Both the position numbers and the translations under genes were made by a program. From Paenibacillus arenilitoris (GTDB lineage Bacteria > Bacillota > Bacilli > Paenibacillales > Paenibacillaceae), in assembly GCF_014705655.1 (NCBI RefSeq), contig NZ_JACXIY010000013.1, forward strand, positions 235,098-299,097: a stretch of 64,000 bases of DNA, read 5' to 3'. This document shows positions 16,978-25,695 of this stretch, one piece after another (position 1 is the stretch's first letter; each line of letters starts with the position of its first letter). Under the pieces are notes generated by a model. It had not been told where the DNA came from. It was given only the letters and a program-made list of their open reading frames with translations, and made no database searches.

Positions 16978-18783
16978 GTGGCCCGATCTCAGCCGAAAGG
17001 CTTTCGTTCGCGCAGAAGCTTCAAAGTAAAGCTGATCGCCAGTTTATCTGCGGTCATTTTGGTCGTTTTTTGCTTGAGCGGTTATATTTCTTACCGGATT
17101 CATCTTGACATATTCGAGACGGAATTAAGCAAGCAATTCGCCAAGGCGAATGAGCAGGCTTTGCTTAGGCTGGAGCTTCGCATTCAGGACATTTACCGCA
17201 TATCGGATTATGTCGTATTCAACCCTTACGTTGAAGAGATTATCATGAATTCGTCCGGCGAGGAAGGCGGAACGAAGTACCAGCAATATTTGGATCGCAA
17301 GGAACTGGACGAGTTACTGAACAAGGTCAAACTGGACGCGCCCCAGCTCCGATCGTTATATTTGTATGATTTGAACGGGAATCGATTTTATATCAACAAC
17401 AGCCTCTCCGTTAACCTTCTGGGAGAAGAAGAATACCGGTCAATCGCAAGCAACTTGGAGGGGACGGAAGGGGGAATCGTCTGGGACAGGGTGACGCTGC
17501 CAAGCTCCGTCGAACAAAGCGGGTTCAAGGATGTCATCGTCGCATCCCGTCTGATGAAGACGCCCGAGCTGGTCACTTACGGCGTCATGGTGATGATATT
17601 CGACGAAACGTTGTTCTCCAAGTTTTTGACAACGCTTGCGGAGAGGGAAACCGGAAGAGTGTATATATTCGATCAAAGAAATCAATTGCTCTACACGGAT
17701 GAGTCCAGCCCTTATCGCATTCCCCCTTCCGATCTGCTCGCTCTGCATCAGACGGATATCCGGACAGTCAACAAGGTTCCTTACCTGTTAACGAAAAGCA
17801 GGTCCGAGGAAATCGACTTCTCGCTGGTAAGCTCCGTTTCCTTGAAAGACATGCAGGCGGACAGCCAGAAGATCTTCGAGGTAGCGGTCTATTCGGCGAT
17901 TTTGAGCATTGTCTTGGCCGGGATACTCGTCACCGTAACAGGCCAGCAATTGCTTCGGCCATTGAAGCTGCTTATGAAGGGAATGCAGCAGCTGCGGCAA
18001 GGAAACTTCGATACGCACATTGAGATTCAAACCAAAGACGAACTGGCGTTAATCGGACAAAGCTTCAATACGATGGCGGCCCATATCAATTCTTTGATCC
18101 GGGAAGTGTATGAGCGGCAGCTGAATGAACGGGAAGCGGAGCTGAAGGCGTTGCAAGCGCAGTTGAATCCTCATTTTTTGTATAATACGCTGGATACGAT
18201 CTACTGGGAGTTATATTTGAAGGATGACTTGGAGACCGCGAAGCTTGTCGTTTCGTTATCGGAGATTCTCCGGTCCGCGCTTGAGCCCGTGAACGAAATG
18301 ATTACCTTGAAGGATGAAATCCATCAAATTCAAAATTATTTGAACATCCAGCAGGCCAGATTCAAGGAAGATTTGCACGCCGTCATTCGAATGGACGAAG
18401 AGGTGGAGCATTGCCTGCTCATTCGATTGCTGCTTCAACCGTTAGTGGAGAACGTATTCGTACATGCCTTCCGCGATAAAGAAACGGACAAGCTTATCCA
18501 GATTCACGCTTATCGTCATTCCGATCAGCTGCGGATCGAAATAACGGACAACGGATGCGGCGTGCATTCGGAAATGCTGGAACAATTGACGGCAGGCAGC
18601 GCTAGCGCGACGGAAGAGCGGAAGCGGGAGAGACTTGGGGTGAAAAGCGTCATTCGACGGATCGATCTCGTATATGGAAAGCCCTACGGACTGGAGATGT
18701 CCAGCGAACGCGGAGCGGGGACAACGATGAAGCTGATCTTGCCCTATCAGGTGCAGAATGACAGTAAAGGAGAAGCCGAATGA
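16978..18783 (+). CDS. YesM-family sensor histidine kinase
   Basis: The start is GTG 16978, 8 bases after GGAGG; the protein is 601 residues. An N-terminal membrane helix (KLIASLSAVILVVFCLSGYI) is followed by a large extracellular sensing domain to about residue 300, then a second helix (SAILSIVLAGILVTVTGQQL), a HAMP linker, the His_kinase phosphoacceptor (LNPHFLYNTLDTIYW) and a HATPase_c domain with N-box LLLQPLVENVFVHAF and DNGCGV. This architecture is that of the YesM/LytS-like kinases that sense sugars or binding proteins. Its stop overlaps the response regulator start (ATGA), so the two form a pair controlling the sugar locus downstream. Confidence 0.93.
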   Translation: MARSQPKGFRSRRSFKVKLIASLSAVILVVFCLSGYISYRIHLDIFETELSKQFAKANEQALLRLELRIQDIYRISDYVVFNPYVEEIIMNSSGEEGGTKYQQYLDRKELDELLNKVKLDAPQLRSLYLYDLNGNRFYINNSLSVNLLGEEEYRSIASNLEGTEGGIVWDRVTLPSSVEQSGFKDVIVASRLMKTPELVTYGVMVMIFDETLFSKFLTTLAERETGRVYIFDQRNQLLYTDESSPYRIPPSDLLALHQTDIRTVNKVPYLLTKSRSEEIDFSLVSSVSLKDMQADSQKIFEVAVYSAILSIVLAGILVTVTGQQLLRPLKLLMKGMQQLRQGNFDTHIEIQTKDELALIGQSFNTMAAHINSLIREVYERQLNEREAELKALQAQLNPHFLYNTLDTIYWELYLKDDLETAKLVVSLSEILRSALEPVNEMITLKDEIHQIQNYLNIQQARFKEDLHAVIRMDEEVEHCLLIRLLLQPLVENVFVHAFRDKETDKLIQIHAYRHSDQLRIEITDNGCGVHSEMLEQLTAGSASATEERKRERLGVKSVIRRIDLVYGKPYGLEMSSERGAGTTMKLILPYQVQNDSKGEAE

Positions 18784-20321
18784 AAATCTGCAGCGTGATG
18801 ATCGTGGATGACGAAATTACGATCCGTAGAGGACTAACCAAATTAATCGAACGAAATGCCCCGAACTGGAGCGTGGTCGGGGAAGCCAGAAACGGGCTTG
18901 AAGCGATTGGGCAGCTGCAGGCTCTAAGACCAGACCTGGTGATGACGGACGTTCGGATGCCGCATATGGACGGAATTGGCATAGCCAAGCATATATATGA
19001 CAGGTCTCCCGATACGAAGGTCGTCATCCTTACGGGCTACAAAGACCTGGAATACGCGCAGGCCGCGATCCGGTACGGCGTTCTGGATTTCCTGCTGAAG
19101 CCTTGTCCCGAACAGGAATTGCTCAAGGTTCTCGATAAAGCCTGCCAATTGATTATGAAAGATCTCAAGAACAGGGAAGTTCACCTGCTGGAGCAGCAAT
19201 TGATCGAAGAGCATGCGATTCGTTCCCAGATGCTGAGGCTGCCCTATGATCCGGGCAAGCTGGAAGACATCGAGGGGAAGTATGTGCAAAAGGAATTGCT
19301 GCTGTTAAAAGTTACGACCTATTTCCCGGATACGAAAACCTACAAAAAAAGCGATCTGCATTTATTGCAGTTCGCTTTGACCAACGTCGTGGAGGAACTA
19401 ATGGAAGCCTTCAAGCTTGCAGGTACATTGCTGCCCGTCGTCCACAACGTGTATGCCGTCTTCCTGGACGCCCATTCGTCGATACCCGATTTCGTACGAT
19501 CGTTGAAGGAAGCGCTCGACCAGGTGCTCGGACTTCCGATCGTCATTCATCCGGCGGGGCCGATCCGGAATGTGGCGCAGCTGCCAGCCTGCTTTGAAGA
19601 AATCGCCAGCGAACAGATACGTGCGGACGCTATGCCGGAAACGGGACTGGAGCTGCAAACGGTCAATCAGAATAAAATCAGGGCCGTACAAGACGAGATT
19701 ATGTCGAAAATTATGCTGGGACAATCCGATCTCGTAAAAAGCTATGTGGCCGACTATATCGCGGGCTTGAAGGCGATGTCCGTTGAAGCGGCCAAGCTGG
19801 AAGCGTTGACGTTGGTTCTTTCCTTGTTCGTCATTATCCAGAAGGAATTTTCCGCGGATCGTTCCGCCCTGGATATCGGCGATCCGATCGGCGAGCTGCG
19901 TTCCATGGATGATTTGGGCGATGTGCTGAATTGGACGAGGAAACAGGAGGAGCTGTTCTACAAGGAATTCGGGAGCTGGCTGCAAAATAAAAACGAAAAT
20001 ATTATCGCCAAAGCGATTCGCTATATCGAAAATCATTACATGGAGGACTGCAGCCTGACGGAAGTAGCGGGTGTCGTTCATCTGAGCCACAATTACTTCA
20101 GCAATATGTTCAAAAAAGAAAAAGGAGAAAGCTTCGTCAACTATGTGACGAGCGTCAGAATGGATAAAGCGAAAATATTGCTCTGCAATACGACGATGAA
20201 AATTTCCGAGATCGCCGAGTCCGTCGGATACGACGACCCCAATTATTTTACGACGGTGTTCAAGCAATTCGTGAAGCAATCGCCAAGGGAATACCGCAAG
20301 CAATCGAACCATAAAGGTTAA
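18780..20321 (+). CDS. YesN-family response regulator with AraC-type DNA-binding domain
   Basis: A 513-residue protein. The receiver domain is at residues 1-125, with acidic residues in IVDDE and the phosphorylated Asp in DLVMTDVRMPHMDG. A long helical middle part separates it from two AraC-type helix-turn-helix motifs at the C-terminus (SLTEVAGVVHLSHNYFSNMF and ISEIAESVGYDDPNYFTTVF). It is translationally coupled to the kinase gene. Family members activate adjacent ABC sugar-uptake and glycoside hydrolase genes, here those at 20492-27750. A terminator follows, so the targets have their own promoter. Confidence 0.93.
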   Translation: MKICSVMIVDDEITIRRGLTKLIERNAPNWSVVGEARNGLEAIGQLQALRPDLVMTDVRMPHMDGIGIAKHIYDRSPDTKVVILTGYKDLEYAQAAIRYGVLDFLLKPCPEQELLKVLDKACQLIMKDLKNREVHLLEQQLIEEHAIRSQMLRLPYDPGKLEDIEGKYVQKELLLLKVTTYFPDTKTYKKSDLHLLQFALTNVVEELMEAFKLAGTLLPVVHNVYAVFLDAHSSIPDFVRSLKEALDQVLGLPIVIHPAGPIRNVAQLPACFEEIASEQIRADAMPETGLELQTVNQNKIRAVQDEIMSKIMLGQSDLVKSYVADYIAGLKAMSVEAAKLEALTLVLSLFVIIQKEFSADRSALDIGDPIGELRSMDDLGDVLNWTRKQEELFYKEFGSWLQNKNENIIAKAIRYIENHYMEDCSLTEVAGVVHLSHNYFSNMFKKEKGESFVNYVTSVRMDKAKILLCNTTMKISEIAESVGYDDPNYFTTVFKQFVKQSPREYRKQSNHKG

Positions 20322-20327
20322 GACCGA

Positions 20328-20352
20328 CCCGCCGCTTCCGGCGGGTTTTTCC
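20328..20352 (+). terminator. Rho-independent terminator after the response regulator
   Basis: ACCCGCCG-CTTC-CGGCGGGT followed by TTTTC, 7 bases after the stop codon. It separates the regulatory pair from the transport genes. Confidence 0.9.
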
Positions 20353-20491
20353 ATCTCTCCGTCAAGAACGGTAATTTCTCAAGTTCTACCGATAATATTT
20401 CGAGGAATTTGGAATTGCAAACGAATACAATGGCCTTATCGTCTTATGCGAAGCACGGGGAATTCCGTGTTCGACACAGTGGAGAGGTGGA

Positions 20492-21463
20492 ATGAATACA
20501 ACCATGCAACCTGCACAGCCCAACCCGATCGGCGAGATACAAAGCGGCAAGCATGCGCGGCAGCTGCAAAGGTCCAGAAGATTCAAGCAGAACGTACCGC
20601 TGCTGTTGATGTTTTTGCCGGTTATCATTTTTTATGCAACCTTCAAATACGCCCCGATTCTGGGGAACGTGATCGCCTTTAAGGACTACAACTTTTTCGA
20701 CGGCATATTCGGCAGTCCATGGGTCGGCTTACACAACTTCGAGCTGTTATTCAGCCAAACACAGACTGTCGGAATCATTCGCAACACCTTGCTGCTGAGC
20801 ATTCTACAATTGATATTCGGATTTCCGGCGCCTATCCTTCTCGCCATCCTGTTGAACGAAGCGAGGAAGATGATATTCAAGCGGGCGGTTCAGACGATCG
20901 TGTATTTGCCTCACTTTTTCAATTGGGTCATTATCGGAGGCATCGTCCTGACGATCTTCTCGATGGAGTCGGGATTTATCAACCACTGGATCGAGAAGTG
21001 GACGGGAGAGCCTTATCCGTTCCTGTACAAGGCCTTCTCCTGGATCGCCATCTTCATCAGCTCCGGGATATGGAAGGAGATGGGCTTCGGGACGATCATC
21101 TACCTGGCGGTGATCACCATGATCAATCCGAGTCTCTACGAATCGGCAAGCATGGACGGAGCCAATAAATTCAGGCAAATCTGGCATATTACGCTCCCGG
21201 GCATTCGTCCGACGATCATCATCTTATTTATTCTGGCGACAGGGAATATTATGGAGGTCGGCTTCGACCAGGTGTTCATGATGCAGAATCCGGTCGTCTC
21301 CAATATTTCCGAAGTTATCAGCACCTACATTTATCGCGTAGGCTTGAAGGGATCGCAGTTCAGCTTAAGCGCGGCAATGGGATTATTCGAAGCGCTCGTC
21401 GGACTGGTGCTCGTATTGTCGGCCAACTGGCTGGCGCGCAAGTTTGATCAAGGATTGTTTTAG
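20492..21463 (+). CDS. Sugar ABC transporter permease (LplB-like)
   Basis: A 323-residue protein with six hydrophobic helices. The binding-protein-dependent transport EAA-type loop (SLYESASMDGANKFRQIWHI) carries the conserved Gly that contacts the ATPase. The N-terminus (NVPLLLMFLPVIIFYATFKY, then APILGNVIAFKDYNFFDG) is the typical LplB form found in Paenibacillus oligosaccharide importers. ATG 20492 is preceded by GGAGAGGTGGA. No ATPase gene is in the cluster, so a shared MsmX-type ATPase elsewhere is expected. Confidence 0.92.
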   Translation: MNTTMQPAQPNPIGEIQSGKHARQLQRSRRFKQNVPLLLMFLPVIIFYATFKYAPILGNVIAFKDYNFFDGIFGSPWVGLHNFELLFSQTQTVGIIRNTLLLSILQLIFGFPAPILLAILLNEARKMIFKRAVQTIVYLPHFFNWVIIGGIVLTIFSMESGFINHWIEKWTGEPYPFLYKAFSWIAIFISSGIWKEMGFGTIIYLAVITMINPSLYESASMDGANKFRQIWHITLPGIRPTIIILFILATGNIMEVGFDQVFMMQNPVVSNISEVISTYIYRVGLKGSQFSLSAAMGLFEALVGLVLVLSANWLARKFDQGLF

Positions 21464-21475
21464 GGGGAGAATGGC

Positions 21476-22351
21476 ATGAAAGCATCGTATGGCGACAAAG
21501 TGTTCTACGCGGTCAATTATACCGTTCTGACGATTATCGCACTCACTTGTTTGTTCCCGCTTGTTCATATTGCCGCTTTATCGTTAAGCGATTCAAGCGC
21601 GATTATGTCGGGTCTTGTCACGATCTGGCCGAAAGGGTGGTCGCTGGAGGCTTACGGCGCCTTGCTGCAAGGAACGAATATACTCGGCGCGTTCAAGAAC
21701 AGTCTGATCATCACGCTTGTCGGCGTCGTGCTGAGCATGCTGCTCACCACGCTCGCCGCTTATCCGTTGTCCCGCAAGTACTTTTACGCCAGAAAGTCGT
21801 TTACGCTGCTGATGGTGTTTACGATGCTGTTCGGAGCCGGGATGATTCCCACCTATCTGGTCGTGAAGAGCCTGGGCTTGATCGATACGTACTTCGCCCT
21901 GTGGCTGCCCGGGTTGATCAGCACCTACAATATGCTGGTCATGAAGAGCTTCTTCGAAAATTTGCCGGAAGAACTGCAGGAAGCGGCGCGCATTGACGGA
22001 TGCGGGGAAATAAAAATTTTGGCCCGCATTATACTGCCGCTGTCGTTGCCGATGCTCGCCACGCTGTCCTTGTTCTACGGCGTGCAGTATTGGAATGCGT
22101 TCATGAATGTATTGATCTATATTAATGAGTCGGACAAGTACAACTTGTCCGTCCTCGTGCAGCAGATGGTGCAAAGCCAGTCGGTCATGCAGGAGTTGAG
22201 CGATTTTCAGCCGGAGGACATTCAGAATATTACGCCGCAATCGATCAAATCGGCAGGGGTTATGGTGATGGTCATTCCGATGCTGCTCGTGTATCCGTTC
22301 CTGCAGAAATATTTCGTCAAGGGCGTATTGATCGGTTCGATCAAAGGCTGA
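21476..22351 (+). CDS. Carbohydrate ABC transporter permease (YtcP-like)
   Basis: A 291-residue protein, 12 bases behind the first permease and in the same operon, with GGGGGAGA before the start. It has six hydrophobic segments. The EAA loop LPEELQEAARIDGCGEIKIL is present, and the C-terminus ends in FLQKYFVKGVLIGSIKG, the usual end of MalG/YtcP-type permeases. With the LplB-like partner it forms the membrane channel of a Family 1 oligosaccharide importer. Confidence 0.93.
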   Translation: MKASYGDKVFYAVNYTVLTIIALTCLFPLVHIAALSLSDSSAIMSGLVTIWPKGWSLEAYGALLQGTNILGAFKNSLIITLVGVVLSMLLTTLAAYPLSRKYFYARKSFTLLMVFTMLFGAGMIPTYLVVKSLGLIDTYFALWLPGLISTYNMLVMKSFFENLPEELQEAARIDGCGEIKILARIILPLSLPMLATLSLFYGVQYWNAFMNVLIYINESDKYNLSVLVQQMVQSQSVMQELSDFQPEDIQNITPQSIKSAGVMVMVIPMLLVYPFLQKYFVKGVLIGSIKG

Positions 22352-22443
22352 GGAAAGTTCGTAAAGGGGGGGATGGTATAGCTTGACCATGGCGGATCGT
22401 CTGGGAGTATAAAAAGCATTTCAATCAGGGGAAGGGGATTCAT

Positions 22444-24081
22444 ATGAGAACAGAACGCAAATGGTTGACAATGGGAATGACCGTCTGTCTGGCGGGCGCG
22501 GTTCTGGCAGCATGCTCGGCGAAAGATAATCATAACGACGCCGGAGAGCAGGGAACCGGAGGGGCCAAGGGCAGCATTACGAGCTCGCTGTACGACCGCG
22601 GAAGCGTTCCCGCGAAGGAAGGGACGATGGAGGACAACCGCTGGACGGATTGGATTAACGAGAACAGTCCGGTCAATGTCAAGTATGTGCCTATTCCGCG
22701 CTGGGAATCGACGGAGAAATTCAACACGTTATTCGCGTCCGGCAAGGCGCCCGATCTGTTGTTCGAATACAGCGCGGGACCGAAGGATACCTGGTATCAG
22801 CAGAAGCAATTATTGCCGCTCGACGATCTGATCAACGAACACAGCACCGAATACAAGCAGCTGCTTGAGAAGTATCCTTATTTGAAGAAAGCCGGCACCT
22901 TAAGCGACGGCAAGCTATACTATGTGGGCAGGCTGAACGAGGTTACGCCGATACGGGCCATCTTCGTTCGCAAGGACTGGCTGGACAAGCTGAATCTGGA
23001 CGTTCCGACGACGACGGAAGAGATGTTCCAGGTCGCCCAAGCTTTCGCCCAGCAGGATCCGGACGGCAACGGGAAGGACGATACGTACGGCATGGCCATA
23101 AGCCATCAATCCTCCCGTACGTTGGATCAAGTGTTCCAGAATATGGGATTTGTCCTGCGCGGCGATCAGATTGTGCGCGCCTGGGACAGCGCCGTTGCGG
23201 CTACCGAGTTTAGAAAACGCTTATATGATGAAGGCATCATCGATCGCGATTACTTGAACGACAAGAACGGGGAGAAGGCCAAGCAGGATTTTGTCACCGG
23301 CAAGCTGGGGATCTATCCGGTGCTTCTGAAGTGGGAGCAATTCACGAAAAACGAATACGCGACGTTGAAGCAAAATGTGCCCGATGCGGAAATTATCCCG
23401 ATCGCCTATCCGGAAAGTCCGGCGGGGGCGTTCAATCCGACGTACCAGAACCCGGTGCAAATGACGGCGGCGGTGAACAGGGGAGCGAAAAATCCGGAAG
23501 CCGTCGTCGAATTCATCGATTTCCTGGTGAAGCCGTCCACCGCAACGACGCTGCAATTCGGATTGGAAGGCGTACACCATGAGCGGGATGCGAGCGGCTG
23601 CCCTGTTATTATGGACGGCGAACATAAGTCGGAGGTAGGCTATATGACGGATGCCACCATGTTGTCGTCATCCAGCCTCGTGCTGGAAGGCAAATGCGGT
23701 ACGGCAAATTTGTTTAATACGGATATCCCGCTTGAGAAGGAAGGGCTCGAGCTGTTCGAGATGGGCAAAGAGATCTATTTCGATCTGAGCCGCCCTTATT
23801 CGGAAATTACCCATTCCGAGCATATGCCTCAGCTGCCTAGCGATCTTGACGTTACGATGGGGCAGACGGGAAAGGCCATCGACGACTTGTGGGTGAAAGC
23901 CATCGTGAGCGGCTCCGCATATTCCGCGCAGCAGGCGCTGGAGGACGCGAAAAAAATATGGGAGAACGGAAGAGGACCGGAAGCGGAGGAATGGATGAGC
24001 AATTGGTATGCCGAGAACAAGGATACGGCGTTCCTGGCCAAAGACATCTATGATTTTGTAAGACAGCAGGAAGGACAATAA
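22444..24081 (+). CDS. Extracellular solute-binding lipoprotein
   Basis: A 545-residue protein. Residues 1-24 are a lipoprotein signal peptide with lipobox LAAC (Cys24). The mature protein is a long family 1 / LipO-type sugar-binding protein (an IVRAWDSAVAATEFRKRLYD-like hinge region, then a NPVQMTAAVNRGAKNPEAVV segment). It is the high-affinity receptor for the importer encoded by the two genes before it. A stable hairpin directly after the gene may protect the 3' end of its mRNA and give it higher expression than the downstream enzymes. Confidence 0.93.
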   Translation: MRTERKWLTMGMTVCLAGAVLAACSAKDNHNDAGEQGTGGAKGSITSSLYDRGSVPAKEGTMEDNRWTDWINENSPVNVKYVPIPRWESTEKFNTLFASGKAPDLLFEYSAGPKDTWYQQKQLLPLDDLINEHSTEYKQLLEKYPYLKKAGTLSDGKLYYVGRLNEVTPIRAIFVRKDWLDKLNLDVPTTTEEMFQVAQAFAQQDPDGNGKDDTYGMAISHQSSRTLDQVFQNMGFVLRGDQIVRAWDSAVAATEFRKRLYDEGIIDRDYLNDKNGEKAKQDFVTGKLGIYPVLLKWEQFTKNEYATLKQNVPDAEIIPIAYPESPAGAFNPTYQNPVQMTAAVNRGAKNPEAVVEFIDFLVKPSTATTLQFGLEGVHHERDASGCPVIMDGEHKSEVGYMTDATMLSSSSLVLEGKCGTANLFNTDIPLEKEGLELFEMGKEIYFDLSRPYSEITHSEHMPQLPSDLDVTMGQTGKAIDDLWVKAIVSGSAYSAQQALEDAKKIWENGRGPEAEEWMSNWYAENKDTAFLAKDIYDFVRQQEGQ

Positions 24082-24096
24082 CCGAGTAGGCTGGAT

Positions 24097-24130
24097 GCAG
24101 ACTTTATAGCGGCTTGCTATAAAAGTCTGC
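24097..24130 (+). other. Stem-loop between binding protein and sulfatase genes
   Basis: GCAGACTTTATAGC pairs with GCTATAAAAGTCTGC (one bulged A) around GGCTT. There is no T-run, so it is more likely an mRNA-stabilising hairpin or partial terminator than a full stop. Confidence 0.6.
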
Positions 24131-24152
24131 GTCTGTTGACGGGAGGTGCGCC

Positions 24153-25616
24153 TTGAAGACGATATTGATCCTTATGGATTCCCTCAATCGCCATTATCTG
24201 AATTGTTACGGCGAAAGCTGGGTGCAGACGCCTAATTTGGACCGATTGGCCGCCAAGGGCGTGGTGTTCGACCGGCATTACGGCGGATCGCTGCCATGCA
24301 TGCCCGCGCGGCGGGAGCTGATGACGGGGCGGCTCAACTTTCTCGAATCGCAATGGTGCCCGCTGCAGCCGTTCGATGAAGCGTATCCCGAAGAGCTTCG
24401 CCGGCAGTCGGGCGTCTACAGCCATCTGATTACGGATCATTACCACTACTTCGAAGCGAATGGCTGGGGCTACCATACGCCGTTCCATACATGGGAATTT
24501 CTGCGCGGCCAAGAAGGCGATCCTTGGCATCCCGGGGTGAAGGAGCCGGAAGTGCCGACATTCCGCGGCAAGAGCAAGCGGCAGGATTGGGTTAACCGCA
24601 GCCGTATGAATCCCGAACGCGACGAAGATTATCCGACGCCGCAATGCTTCGCGCAGGCCGTCAAGTTCCTTGAGCGCAATCACGGAGAGGAGAACTGGCA
24701 TCTGCATCTGGAGGTGTTCGACCCGCATGAGCCGTTCATGTGCCCGGCCAAGTACCGCGAGCGGTATAACGATGCTTGGGACGACCGGTTTCACTTCGAC
24801 TGGCCGGCGTACGCTCCCGTGGAACCGAACGAGGAGGACGAGGAGGCGATTGCGCATATTCGCAAAGGTTATGCCGGAACGCTGACGATGGCGGACGCGT
24901 GGCTCGGCAAGCTGCTCGATACGATGGACGAGCTCGACCTGTGGCGGGATACGGCGGTCGTCTTGACGACGGATCACGGGCATCTGCTCGGCGAACACGG
25001 CTACTGGGCCAAAAATTATATGTTCGATTACCGGGAGCTCGTTCATATTCCCTTGATTGCCTACATGCCTGGTGCGCCGATGAACGGCGGCAGGGTGAAC
25101 GCATTGACCTCGACGATGGACGTGATGCCGACGCTGCTTCAGCTGCATGGGGCCAAGCCCTCGGCGCATGTGCACGGCCGATCGCTGACGCATCTGTTCG
25201 AGCGCGATGAATCGCATCACGATGCGGTGCTGTATGGCTACTTCGGCAAAGATATCAACTTGTCGGACGGCCGGTATACGTATTGCCGCAAGCCTCTCGC
25301 CGGAAGCCTGGCGTACCATCATACGGCAACTCCGTCAAGATCGGGCGGCCGGGCGGCCGATTACGAAACCAGCGAGGTCGGCCGCTTCCTGCCGCAGACG
25401 AAGATGCCGGTATATCGCGTTGCCCGGCCGTCGCATCGGCATCATAACGCAACGGATGAGCATTTATTATACGATCTGGTTGCCGATCCGGAGCAAGGCT
25501 CGCCTATCCGCGAGGAGGGGCTGCATAGGCAGTATGAAGGCAAGCTGCGCGAGCTGATGGAGCGGTATCAGGCGCCCGAATGGCAATATGCCCGCGTAGG
25601 GCTGGAGCGAGATTAG
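24153..25616 (+). CDS. Sulfatase (formylglycine-dependent type)
   Basis: A 487-residue protein; the start is TTG 24153 behind GGGAGG. Residues 3-10 (TILILMDSLNRHY) carry the first metal-binding acidic residues. Cys49 in the motif CMPAR is the residue that would be converted to formylglycine, in the CxPxR consensus of type I sulfatases. The second metal site is DTAVVLTTDHGHLLGEHGYW. The C-terminal subdomain includes YDLVADPEQGSP, also typical. No signal peptide is visible, so it should act in the cytoplasm on imported sulfated sugars. It needs a formylglycine-generating enzyme or anSME, not seen in this window. Confidence 0.92.
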   Translation: MKTILILMDSLNRHYLNCYGESWVQTPNLDRLAAKGVVFDRHYGGSLPCMPARRELMTGRLNFLESQWCPLQPFDEAYPEELRRQSGVYSHLITDHYHYFEANGWGYHTPFHTWEFLRGQEGDPWHPGVKEPEVPTFRGKSKRQDWVNRSRMNPERDEDYPTPQCFAQAVKFLERNHGEENWHLHLEVFDPHEPFMCPAKYRERYNDAWDDRFHFDWPAYAPVEPNEEDEEAIAHIRKGYAGTLTMADAWLGKLLDTMDELDLWRDTAVVLTTDHGHLLGEHGYWAKNYMFDYRELVHIPLIAYMPGAPMNGGRVNALTSTMDVMPTLLQLHGAKPSAHVHGRSLTHLFERDESHHDAVLYGYFGKDINLSDGRYTYCRKPLAGSLAYHHTATPSRSGGRAADYETSEVGRFLPQTKMPVYRVARPSHRHHNATDEHLLYDLVADPEQGSPIREEGLHRQYEGKLRELMERYQAPEWQYARVGLERD

Positions 25617-25695
25617 CCGAGTTTGGGCCCCGCCGCCCTACGCAGAAGCCCGGAAGGGCGGAAGGCTGCGGAAGCGGGGACAGGAAGGAGCTTGC

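Noticed and set aside
24117..25322. 401-residue minus-strand open frame inside the sulfatase gene
   Set aside because: Shadow frame of the sulfatase; no ribosome binding site and no recognisable domain.
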